Below, piece by piece: positions 8,504-16,962 of a DNA stretch of 36,994 nt (position 1 is its first letter; the number at the start of each line of letters is the position of its first letter). The DNA comes from Acidimicrobiaceae bacterium (GTDB taxonomy: Bacteria; Actinomycetota; Acidimicrobiia; Acidimicrobiales; RAAP-2), in NCBI GenBank assembly GCA_947456095.1, contig CANGPX010000009.1, forward strand, positions 1 through 36,994. The letters run 5' to 3'. The translations under genes were made by a program, and so were the position numbers. The notes under the pieces are model-generated. The model saw only the letters and a list, made by a program, of their open reading frames with translations, was not told the origin of the DNA and did not search any database.

Positions 8504-10507
8504 ATGTCTTGCCTCAACTTCCGACGTCTCTTGCACGGGTTGATCGCGTTCTCCCTTACTTGGGTGGCGCTCAGCACTCTTTCTCTGCCCACGGCTTCGG
8601 CCCAGAGCGCGTTGAGTTCGGTTGAACTGGTTGATCAGACAACGGTCATTCCCGCACCTTCGTCATCGGTGAGTCCACTCATTCACGTGGACTTGCTCTT
8701 TGCTCCAGGAGTCACCAAAACCGCTGCCACGGTGCAGTTCTCACTGTTTCGTTCAACCTATGCGTCTTCGGTGCTCTTTCAACAAATCGCCGCCGCACCC
8801 ATTGATGGGGAAATGGCACAGAGCCCACCGTTGCCGATTTCGTGTGCCGCAGGTGGAACGGACCGGGCCAGTTTCACCTTGGGTTTCGTCGGGCAAGGTG
8901 GACCGGTGCCGACAGTCCCCGTGGCTCAAGGATGTGGTCCTCGTGCTCCTGGCCTTCATCTTCGTTGCCTCGGCACAAGTTGCACCGGCATCTACCCACT
9001 CGTCGTCGCGGTCAAAAGTGCCTCTGGTGAAGTCATCAGTCGGTTCACGACCTTTGTTGATGTTTCCGCCGGCAACGTTGCCAACCCAGTGCGAGTTGCC
9101 CTCATTGCCGCCTTGCAAGAATCGGGAAGCACGCCAGTGCACTCGGCAAGTTTGGTCCTTCAAGCACTCGCTCGACACGAGAGCGTTGCCGTCACCTTGG
9201 CTCCAGTTCCCGGCCTCATTGATCTCTCGGCCCGCCGTGGTGGGACCCTTGGCACCGAACTGAAGGCAGCGCTCAGCAGTGGTCGAGCCTTGCTCAGTAG
9301 TACCTATGTCCCGGTCAATCCCACGTGGCTCAGTAGGTCAGGCCTGAGCGGCGAGGTTGCTCGTCAGCGAGACAGTGGCCGCGCCACGTTGGCCAGACTC
9401 ACCGCTCAACCTGTTGGGCCGCTCACGCCAAGTTTTGTTGGAGCCACTGCACTTGCGAGCGCTGTTGATCTCCACCGAGAAGGTGCTGGAGCGGTCATAG
9501 TTTCCGGCTCGCAACTCACTGTTGATCCCGCCCTCACGTCGAGTTGGGGCCAGCCATTCACCCTCATCAGCGGACAAGGCTCCATTCGGGCCGTGGCAAC
9601 CGATGATCGCTTGACCCACCTTTTGGACGGAGCAACGGCAAATCCTGTCTTGGCCGCCAATCAAGTACTTGGTTTCTTAGCTTTTCGCTACCGGGAAAGT
9701 CCGGGTCTTGCCACCCCTCGCGGAGTAGTTCTTGCCCCATCGATGGGCACCGACCTTCCCCCAGCGTTCTATGACGCCATCCTTCGGGGACTCGCCATCA
9801 CCCCAGAACTTCGCCCCATCAGCTTGCCGGCATTTCTCGGTTCAGTTCCCGTTGGGGGAAATGGTGGCGCGAGCACGCACTACGCCGCCAGTGTCACCGC
9901 CGAACCAAATCGAGCCTTGGCGTTGAGCCTGCGAACCAGTCGAGCACTGTGGACGAGTTTTGGTCCACTGTTGTCAGCTGCCCCACTCGCCGCTTCCCGC
10001 CTTGACCACCGCCTCTTGAGCGCTTCGTCGCTGGAACTGTCTCAACCAGTCGCCCTTGCTCGCAGCGAGGCCGTTCGAGCAGAAATGACTGGACTCACCA
10101 AGGATCTTCGGGTGTCAACCTCGTCGTTCACCTTGACTTCGCAGCAAGGCACCTTGCCCCTGACCATTGCGTCGACTGCCCCCCACCCGCTCGTGGTCCA
10201 CCTCGATCTCGTCAGTGATCGATTGACCTTTCCTGACGGCCAGCACTTCAACGTTCTCATCACTCAAGCAGCAACAACGGTGCGCATTCCCGTTCTTGCT
10301 GCGACAACTGGTGTGCTCCCCATGCGCATTTCAGTCACCGCACCGGGGACCAATGTGGAACTCGCATCGGCGTCCATCACCGTCCAAGTGGCGGCAACCT
10401 CAATTGTGGGAAAAGCCCTGACCGTTGGTGCGGTGTTTGTGCTTGGGTGGTGGTGGCTGTCGACCTGGAGACGGAGTCGCAAGGAGAAGTTGGCTGCTCG
10501 TGACTGA
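8504..10507 (+). CDS. Secreted/membrane-anchored protein, DUF6049-like
   Basis: N-terminal signal peptide-like LLHGLIAFSLTWVALSTLSLPTASAQS, C-terminal TM segment and basic tail, position directly upstream of murJ as in mycobacteria (recalled synteny). Confidence 0.7.
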   Translation: MSCLNFRRLLHGLIAFSLTWVALSTLSLPTASAQSALSSVELVDQTTVIPAPSSSVSPLIHVDLLFAPGVTKTAATVQFSLFRSTYASSVLFQQIAAAPIDGEMAQSPPLPISCAAGGTDRASFTLGFVGQGGPVPTVPVAQGCGPRAPGLHLRCLGTSCTGIYPLVVAVKSASGEVISRFTTFVDVSAGNVANPVRVALIAALQESGSTPVHSASLVLQALARHESVAVTLAPVPGLIDLSARRGGTLGTELKAALSSGRALLSSTYVPVNPTWLSRSGLSGEVARQRDSGRATLARLTAQPVGPLTPSFVGATALASAVDLHREGAGAVIVSGSQLTVDPALTSSWGQPFTLISGQGSIRAVATDDRLTHLLDGATANPVLAANQVLGFLAFRYRESPGLATPRGVVLAPSMGTDLPPAFYDAILRGLAITPELRPISLPAFLGSVPVGGNGGASTHYAASVTAEPNRALALSLRTSRALWTSFGPLLSAAPLAASRLDHRLLSASSLELSQPVALARSEAVRAEMTGLTKDLRVSTSSFTLTSQQGTLPLTIASTAPHPLVVHLDLVSDRLTFPDGQHFNVLITQAATTVRIPVLAATTGVLPMRISVTAPGTNVELASASITVQVAATSIVGKALTVGAVFVLGWWWLSTWRRSRKEKLAARD

Positions 10508-12308
10508 CGAAGAGCTTCCCTGGTTCAACCATGACGAAGACGGCGACAGCGTGGTCGTCCCTGACGAGCTGTTCACCATCCAACCCCTTGGCGTCGTTGA
10601 GTGGACTCACCAAGATGTCCCACCAACGCCAACACCAGACGACGAAGAGCAGCAAGACCACTCGGCTGAACACGAGGACTTCCGCCGACCAGGTACTCAA
10701 GACTCCGGTTCCACGGAAGACAGTGCCTCCTCGCTCGGCCGAGCCGTTTCTTCCATGGCACTTGGGACCGCGCTCAGTCGACTGACGGGGCTTCTTCGAA
10801 TTTTGGTCCTCGCCGCTGCACTTGGGCTGACCCCACTCGCCGACGCGTTCAACTTGGCCAACACCGTGCCGAACATGGTGTTTGACCTTGTGCTCGGTGG
10901 AATCATCTCCGCCACGTTTGTTCCGGTCTTCGTTGCCCAACTCGAGACCAGAAAAAAACGAGAAGCGTGGCAGTCAATCTCGGCGGTGCTGTCGGTTTCA
11001 GTCGTGATCTTGGCAGTGGCCACACTGCTGTGCTTGGCCTTTGCCCCCCTCATCATTGACGCGTTCACTGGCCTGCACAGCGACCAGATGACGGAAGCAC
11101 TCGAGAGTCAACGCCACACCGCAACCGTGCTCTTGCGCTGGTTTGTGCCCCAGATCTTCTTCTATGGCTTGATTGCCCTAGCCTCAGCACTGCTCAATGT
11201 GCACCGGATCTTTGCCCCACCAATGTGGGTGGCCATTGCCAACAACATTGTCTGCATCGTGGTGCTCTGGCTCTTTGCCGCAGGTGGAAGCGCTCCGAGC
11301 CTCGCAGCGTTGGCGCAAGACCCGGGTCGGGTGACCTTGCTTGGACTTGGTTCAACCGCAGGTGTCGTTGTCCAAGCGCTGCTGCTGCTGCCCTTTTTGG
11401 CCCGAGCAAATGTGCAGCAGCTGTGGTGGAACTTGACGGTGAAAGACCGTGCTGTTCGAGCCGCGGCAAAGCTTGGTGCCTGGACGCTCGGGCTCGTGGT
11501 GTGCAACCAGATTGCCTTGTTCATTATCTTGGCTCTCGCCTTTGGTCTTGGTGGCACCGGCCAAGTCAGCGCCTACAGCTACGCCTGGATCTTCTTCCAG
11601 ACTCCCTATGCCGTGATTTCGATCTCGATCATGAGTGCAATGACCCCGGCACTGGCAACGGCCTATGCCCGAGATGACCAAGCCGCCTGGCGAAGCCAAT
11701 TTGGTCGCAGTTTGCGCCAAATGCTGGTGCTCGTCCTTCCACTGTCGGTGTTGTTGTTCTTGTTCGCCAAGCCGCTTGTTGAGTTGCTGTTCTCCATCAA
11801 CGGCGGAGTTGGAGAGCAGACGACCATGGCCGGCCACGCGCTAGCGGGCTTTGCTCTCGGCCTGCCGGGCTTTTGCACTTTCCAATTTGTCATTCGAGCA
11901 ATGCAAACGCGCCATGGTGGCCATCACGCGTTCTGGCTGTATGTGGTGGAAAATGCCCTCACCGTGCTGCTGGCGGTGAGCCTCGTTGGCCCACTTGGGG
12001 TGACAGGACTGGCACTGGCGAATTCCATTGCCTACTCACTCACCGCACTTGGTGGCCTCGTGTGGATCAAGAACTTGGCCGGTGGCATTGGAGACAAATC
12101 CACCTTCACGCCACTGATCCGGGTCACGCTTTCGAGTTTGGCCATGGGTGTCGTTGCCCTTATTGGCGTCAATCTTTCGGCATCGGTCACCGTTACTGGC
12201 CTTCTTGGTCGCTTGAGCGTTGCCGCAGTTCTCGCTGGGGCAACCTACTCAGTGTTGCTCGTCGCCACTTCTCGACCTCGCCGGAGGCGAAGCGGAGACA
12301 AGTCGTGA
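10500..12308 (+). CDS. murJ: Lipid II flippase MurJ (MviN family) with acidic N-terminal extension
   Basis: GTALSRLTGLLRILVLAAALGLTPLADAFNLANTVPNMVFDLVLGGIISATFVPVFVAQL and multiple TM helices. GTG at 10500 overlaps the upstream stop. Confidence 0.95.
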   Translation: MTDEELPWFNHDEDGDSVVVPDELFTIQPLGVVEWTHQDVPPTPTPDDEEQQDHSAEHEDFRRPGTQDSGSTEDSASSLGRAVSSMALGTALSRLTGLLRILVLAAALGLTPLADAFNLANTVPNMVFDLVLGGIISATFVPVFVAQLETRKKREAWQSISAVLSVSVVILAVATLLCLAFAPLIIDAFTGLHSDQMTEALESQRHTATVLLRWFVPQIFFYGLIALASALLNVHRIFAPPMWVAIANNIVCIVVLWLFAAGGSAPSLAALAQDPGRVTLLGLGSTAGVVVQALLLLPFLARANVQQLWWNLTVKDRAVRAAAKLGAWTLGLVVCNQIALFIILALAFGLGGTGQVSAYSYAWIFFQTPYAVISISIMSAMTPALATAYARDDQAAWRSQFGRSLRQMLVLVLPLSVLLFLFAKPLVELLFSINGGVGEQTTMAGHALAGFALGLPGFCTFQFVIRAMQTRHGGHHAFWLYVVENALTVLLAVSLVGPLGVTGLALANSIAYSLTALGGLVWIKNLAGGIGDKSTFTPLIRVTLSSLAMGVVALIGVNLSASVTVTGLLGRLSVAAVLAGATYSVLLVATSRPRRRRSGDKS

Positions 12309-12375
12309 GGCAAACTTTGGTAACGGTGAGAGTGAGCGTGGCAGACTGGCAGGGAGTTCAGCCGAGGGGGGCCTT

Positions 12376-13218
12376 GTGGCAAAGATCAAGATCGTGACCG
12401 ATAGTGCATGTGACTTGAGTCCTGAAATCGCAGAGGCACATGACATTGCGGTCGTGCCATTGTCGATTCGCTTTGGTGACCATGAGTACACCGACCGAGT
12501 CGATCTCACCCCAACACAGTTCTGGGACATGTGCAGGTCGGCCAAAGAGTTGCCCGAAACCGCAGCTCCATCTCCTGGTGCGTTTGCCGTGGTCTACGAC
12601 GAAGCAAAAGCAGCAGGCTATGACGGCGTGGTCGTCGTCAACTTGTCCGCTGCACTGTCAGGCACCTATCAGTCGGCCAGGACTGCCGCTGAGAGCCGCA
12701 CCGATGGCTTTCCCGTCACCGTCATTGACTCAAAGGCCGTGACCATGGCCCAAGGCCTCGTCGTGCTTGTGGCGGCAGACTTGGCCAAGTCCGGTGCAGA
12801 GATCAACACCATTACTGAAGCGATTGAAAGTGCAATTTCTCGCACGCACGTGCTTGGCGTGCTCGACACTTTGGACCACTTGGTCAAAGGTGGCCGAGTC
12901 GGTGGAGCCAAGGGGCTCTTGGGTTCAATGTTGTCGGTGAAGCCTGTTTTAGAACTGCGCGACGGTGTGGTTGAAGAAGAATCAAAGCAGCGCACCCGCA
13001 GCCGGGCCCTCAAGTACTTGGTCGACAAAGTTCGCACCGCAGGGCCGTTTGAACGAGTGGCCATTGTCCATGGCGATGCCGCAGATCTCAGTGTCTTCAC
13101 CGACCAGCTCAGCGACATTGATCTCGGAGGCGACTTCCTTGTCTGCGATCTCGGACCAGTCGTTGGCACGCACGGTGGACCGGGCATTGTTTGTGTGGCA
13201 TGGATCAGCGCCAAGTAG
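12376..13218 (+). CDS. DegV-family fatty acid-binding protein
   Basis: AKIKIVTDSACDLSPEIAEAHDIAVVPLSIRFGDHEYTD...LSAALSGTYQSARTA...VTVIDSKAVTMAQGLVV...VLGVLDTLDHLVKGGRVG. Confidence 0.92.
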   Translation: MAKIKIVTDSACDLSPEIAEAHDIAVVPLSIRFGDHEYTDRVDLTPTQFWDMCRSAKELPETAAPSPGAFAVVYDEAKAAGYDGVVVVNLSAALSGTYQSARTAAESRTDGFPVTVIDSKAVTMAQGLVVLVAADLAKSGAEINTITEAIESAISRTHVLGVLDTLDHLVKGGRVGGAKGLLGSMLSVKPVLELRDGVVEEESKQRTRSRALKYLVDKVRTAGPFERVAIVHGDAADLSVFTDQLSDIDLGGDFLVCDLGPVVGTHGGPGIVCVAWISAK

Positions 13219-13244
13219 GCAGCGTCGTCTTGTAGGTTGGGGGT

Positions 13245-13577
13245 ATGCCAAGCGCTGATGACCACGCCGGCTTCGCCGAGGAACTTCCCGGAAAGGCCGC
13301 AGATCTCATCGACGAGTTTGTCGATCGTGTCCATCAAAAAGTTGTTCGTCCCATCATCATCGCCGCACGAGCAATCGTCTTTGGCCTGCTCATGGTGTCG
13401 GTGGCGATTTTGGCCATAGTGGTGGCTGCAGTTGGTGCCATCAGATTGTTCAACGTCTACCTCTTCCACGGACATGTCTGGGCGAGTTACGCCATCATTG
13501 GCGCGGTGCTCTTTGGGGCCGGGCTCTTCGTGTTCAACAAGCACCACCAAGAGGTCGAAGGAGGCCTTCGTGACTGA
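13245..13577 (+). CDS. Small membrane protein of unknown function
   Basis: Two predicted hydrophobic helices (IVFGLLMVSVAILAIVVAAVGAI; YAIIGAVLFGAGLFVF). Overlaps the trxB GTG by 8 nt. Confidence 0.65.
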   Translation: MPSADDHAGFAEELPGKAADLIDEFVDRVHQKVVRPIIIAARAIVFGLLMVSVAILAIVVAAVGAIRLFNVYLFHGHVWASYAIIGAVLFGAGLFVFNKHHQEVEGGLRD

Positions 13578-14520
13578 ACGTCGCCAAGTCGTCGTCATTG
13601 GATCAGGTCCAGCGGGCCTTACCGCTGCGATCTATACCGCTCGTGCCCAACTCGAGCCGGTCGTCATTGAAGGCGAGCCCTCATCAACGTCAGATCAGCC
13701 TGGCGGACAATTGATGCTCACGACTGAAGTCGAGAACTTTCCCGGTTTTCCAACTGGGGTAACCGGCCCAGAACTCATGAGCCAAATGCGTGAGCAGGCA
13801 TTGCGCTTTGGTGCAGATCTCGTCACGGCAAAGGTCACCAAGGTCGACTTCTCCGCCTCGCCGTTTGCCATCTACGTTGGCAGCGACGAGCCAACCTACT
13901 TGGCCGACTCTGTCATTGTCGCAACGGGTGCTCGCTCGCTCATGCTGGGCGTTCCCGGCGAAGAACGCCTCCTTGGCTATGGTCTGTCGACTTGCGCAAC
14001 GTGTGATGGCTTTTTCTTCCGCGGCCATGAGATTGCTGTCGTCGGTGGCGGTGACTCTGCCCTTGAAGAAGCAATTTTCTTAACCCGATTTGCCTCGAAA
14101 GTCCACTTGCTGGTCCGCCGCGACAGCCTTCGAGCATCGAAGATCATGCAAGAACGAGCTCTTGCCAACGAGAAGATCGAAGTGCACTGGAACACCGGGG
14201 TCTTAGAAGTTCTTGGTGAGTCAAAAGTTGAGCGGTTAGCCATTGTCGACACCGTGACCGGTGCCGAAGCAGTCTTGGAAGTCACCGGGATTTTCGTGGC
14301 CATTGGCCACGTTCCCAACACCGACTTGTTCAAGGGCCAACTCGGCCTACACGACAACGGCTACATCGAGGTGGGTGTTGGATCTCGCACGACCGTTGAC
14401 GGCGTCTTTGCCTGTGGCGATGTCCAAGACCATGTCTACCGCCAAGCCATTACCTCGGCTGGATCAGGTTGCATGGCCGCAATTGACGCTGAGCGGTGGC
14501 TCGAAGGCCAAGGCCACTAA
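13570..14520 (+). CDS. trxB: Thioredoxin reductase
   Basis: RQVVVIGSGPAGLTAAIYTARAQLEPVVIEG...GYGLSTCATCDGFFFRG...GVFACGDVQDHVYRQAITSAGSGCMAAIDAERWL (CATC redox motif). Confidence 0.97.
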   Translation: MTERRQVVVIGSGPAGLTAAIYTARAQLEPVVIEGEPSSTSDQPGGQLMLTTEVENFPGFPTGVTGPELMSQMREQALRFGADLVTAKVTKVDFSASPFAIYVGSDEPTYLADSVIVATGARSLMLGVPGEERLLGYGLSTCATCDGFFFRGHEIAVVGGGDSALEEAIFLTRFASKVHLLVRRDSLRASKIMQERALANEKIEVHWNTGVLEVLGESKVERLAIVDTVTGAEAVLEVTGIFVAIGHVPNTDLFKGQLGLHDNGYIEVGVGSRTTVDGVFACGDVQDHVYRQAITSAGSGCMAAIDAERWLEGQGH

Positions 14521-14586
14521 CCCGACGGTGGGAACAAAGCGCGGCTTTGTGGCGTTATAGATTCGCTGACCAACGAAAGGTGCACC

Positions 14587-14910
14587 ATGAGTGAGCACGT
14601 GATCAACTTGACCGATGCAACATTTGATGAGCAAATCGGCGCGGCTTCTGGCGCGGTGGTTGTGGACTTCTGGGCCGAATGGTGTGGTCCTTGCAAGATG
14701 ATTGCCCCGATTCTTGACGAAATTGCCTCCGAGAACGCCGGTATCACCATTGCCAAGCTCAACATTGACGACAATCTCGATGTCACCCGTCGTTTTGACG
14801 TCATGAGCATTCCGACCCTCATTGTCTTCAAAGACGGTCAAGCGGTGAAGCGTCTCGTCGGCGCAAAGCCAAAGGGCGCACTCGTCCAGGAGTTGGCTGA
14901 ATTCCTGTAG
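14587..14910 (+). CDS. trxA: Thioredoxin
   Basis: VVVDFWAEWCGPCKMIAPILDEIA (WCGPC active site), RFDVMSIPTLIVFKDG. Confidence 0.98.
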   Translation: MSEHVINLTDATFDEQIGAASGAVVVDFWAEWCGPCKMIAPILDEIASENAGITIAKLNIDDNLDVTRRFDVMSIPTLIVFKDGQAVKRLVGAKPKGALVQELAEFL

Positions 14911-14927
14911 TCCCTGAGCAGAACTTC

Positions 14928-15896
14928 GTGCTGAAAGAAGGCAGCGCTGGCGACGAAGTCGCTGAGTTGCGTGCTCGCCTTGAAGCACTCGGTCTCGCCT
15001 CGTCGCGTGACGATGCTGGCTTTTTTGGCCCGGCCACGAGGGCTGCAGTTGAAGCCTTTCAGCGACGTCGAGGACTTCCAAGGACCGGAAAAATTGACCA
15101 AGCCACATGGTCGGTGCTCGTTGAGGCCGGCCATGTCCTTGGAAGTCGCCCCCTTGAACACCTCTCGCCCATGCTGCGTGGTGATGATGTTGCCGACCTT
15201 CAACAGCGGCTGTGTGCCTTGGGATTTGACACTGACCGGGTTGATGGCATCTTTGGTGGCTTGACCGCCCACGCGGTGGCGGAATTCCAAGAAAATATTG
15301 GCTTAACTCCTGATGGAAAAGCTGGCCCGGTCACCACTGCGCAGTTGCTGCGTCTTGGCGGACTCAGTGAACTCACCAGATCAGTAACGGCAGTCAGAGA
15401 TGTTGAGCTGCTGCGGAGTCGCTCAGGCGCAGATCGCTTCAAAGTCGTGGGGCTTTCCTCACTCGGCATTGACCACAGCGCTGTTCACACCATTCACCTC
15501 CACCTCGAAAGCGTCGGCCTCACGGTTCATCGCCTCGGAGGCGATGAACGGACCGACCCTGCTTTCGCCAATCGTCTCGGTGTTGATCTTTACCTTGGAC
15601 TCGCTCACGCCCAGGAGACCTCTACATGTAGAACACTGTTCTATAGCGGTTATGCCTACGAGTCTGCCAGTGGAAAGTCACTCGCCTCACAGATCATGGC
15701 GAGCTTTATTCCGACACATGAACTTCAGTTGAGTGCTGTGGGGATGGCGCTGCCGTTGCTTCGTGAAACCCTCATGACCGCAATTGTCGTTGAGCTCCCC
15801 CACACCCTTGAAACCATCGGTGGAGCGAGTGGTGTGGCTGAGGCGCTCGCCACTGCAATCACCGCTGACTTCCACGAGGGCGACGAGAGCCGCTAA
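14928..15896 (+). CDS. CwlM-like protein: two peptidoglycan-binding domains plus degenerate amidase_3-like domain
   Basis: GDEVAELRARLEALGL...FGPATRAAVEAFQRRRGL and RGDDVADLQQRLCALGFDTDRVDGIFGGLTAHAVAEFQENIGL; C-terminal amidase-like LYLGLAHAQ...VVELPH; trxB-trxA-cwlM-parB-parA context. Confidence 0.85.
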   Translation: MLKEGSAGDEVAELRARLEALGLASSRDDAGFFGPATRAAVEAFQRRRGLPRTGKIDQATWSVLVEAGHVLGSRPLEHLSPMLRGDDVADLQQRLCALGFDTDRVDGIFGGLTAHAVAEFQENIGLTPDGKAGPVTTAQLLRLGGLSELTRSVTAVRDVELLRSRSGADRFKVVGLSSLGIDHSAVHTIHLHLESVGLTVHRLGGDERTDPAFANRLGVDLYLGLAHAQETSTCRTLFYSGYAYESASGKSLASQIMASFIPTHELQLSAVGMALPLLRETLMTAIVVELPHTLETIGGASGVAEALATAITADFHEGDESR

Positions 15897-15983
15897 ACCT
15901 TCTTGAGTTGCCTCAACAGACCTCAACAAGGTCGACACCGTCAACGAGAGGTTGTGTGACGGCTTTGTGACGAGTTTTCAACA

Positions 15984-16012
15984 ATCCACAACCTGTGCTT
16001 AAGGTTGTGGAT
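15984..16012. repeat. Perfect inverted repeat ATCCACAACCT-(7 nt)-AGGTTGTGGAT between convergent cwlM-like and parB
   Basis: 11-bp arms at 15984-15994 and 16002-16012; arms contain DnaA-box-like TTGTGGAT. Confidence 0.85.
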
Positions 16013-16015
16013 GAA

Positions 16016-16037
16016 TCTCAACCTCATGTTGTTGAGA
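16016..16037. repeat. Second inverted repeat TCTCAAC-(8 nt)-GTTGAGA
   Basis: Arms at 16016-16022 and 16031-16037, immediately next to the preceding inverted repeat. Confidence 0.75.
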
Positions 16038-16050
16038 GTTCAACTCAGGG

Positions 16051-16962
16051 TTAACCTTGCGATGAAGTACTCCCGAGCATGGCGCGATAGATGCGCTCTA
16101 AGTCCTCCAAGGTGGCGAACTCAACCATGAGCTTGCCTCGAGTCTTCTTCAAATCCACCTTGACTCGCGTGGCCAAGTGATCTGACAGCAATTCCTCAAG
16201 TTCAAGGACCATTGGGTCAGGCATCCGTCGAAGTGCGCCAGTTGTGGTGGTCGTTACCCCTTCAAGAATCGTCTCTGATGCTTCCAGGGGTTCATCACCA
16301 CGGACAATGGCTTCCAACCGACGAACCGAAAGGTCCTCAGCGAGGCATCGAGCAGCCAAGGCTTCTTGTTCAGCCCGATCAGGAACTGTAAGGAGTGCAC
16401 GACCGTGACCAGCAGACAAGGTGCCATCAGCAACGAGGCTCTGCACTGAGGTTGGGAGTTGTAAGAGGCGAAGCGTGTTGGTCACCGCAACGCGACTCTT
16501 GCCCACACGCTGAGACACCTGGTCGTGGGTGAGTGAGAACTCATCAATCAACTGCTGATAAGCGGCAGCTTCTTCTAAAGCGTTCAAGTCTGAACGTTGG
16601 ACATTTTCAACCAGGGCTTGTTCTAAGCTCGTCAGATCATTGACTTCGGAGCGCACGAGCACCGGAATGGTCTGGAGCCCAGCTCGGCGAGCAGCCCGCC
16701 AACGACGCTCACCAGCGATGAGCTCATATGAATGCTCTTGGCCTTCAAGTGGGCGAACCAAGATGGGCTGCAACACTCCGAGTTCTTTGATGGAGGCAGC
16801 AAGTGAGCTCATTGCCTCTTCGTCAAACACCGTGCGTGGCTGATAGGTGTTGGGCTGAATCGACCCAATCGGCACCTCTCGCAGTGCTGAGGTGTTGTTA
16901 TTTGCTACTTCTGTTGGGATAAGGGCCCCGAGGCCTTTACCGAGTCCGCTTGGTCGCGCCAT
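16051..16962 (-). CDS. parB: Chromosome partitioning protein ParB
   Basis: GLGKGLGALIP...IQPNTYQPRTVFDEEAMSSLAASIKELGVLQPILVRP...YELIAGERRWRAARRAGL. Confidence 0.97.
   Translation of the reverse strand: MARPSGLGKGLGALIPTEVANNNTSALREVPIGSIQPNTYQPRTVFDEEAMSSLAASIKELGVLQPILVRPLEGQEHSYELIAGERRWRAARRAGLQTIPVLVRSEVNDLTSLEQALVENVQRSDLNALEEAAAYQQLIDEFSLTHDQVSQRVGKSRVAVTNTLRLLQLPTSVQSLVADGTLSAGHGRALLTVPDRAEQEALAARCLAEDLSVRRLEAIVRGDEPLEASETILEGVTTTTTGALRRMPDPMVLELEELLSDHLATRVKVDLKKTRGKLMVEFATLEDLERIYRAMLGSTSSQG

Noticed and set aside
12669-13598. 309-aa minus-strand ORF
   Set aside because: Antisense to the clear DegV-like and small membrane protein genes; composition has no recognisable domain.
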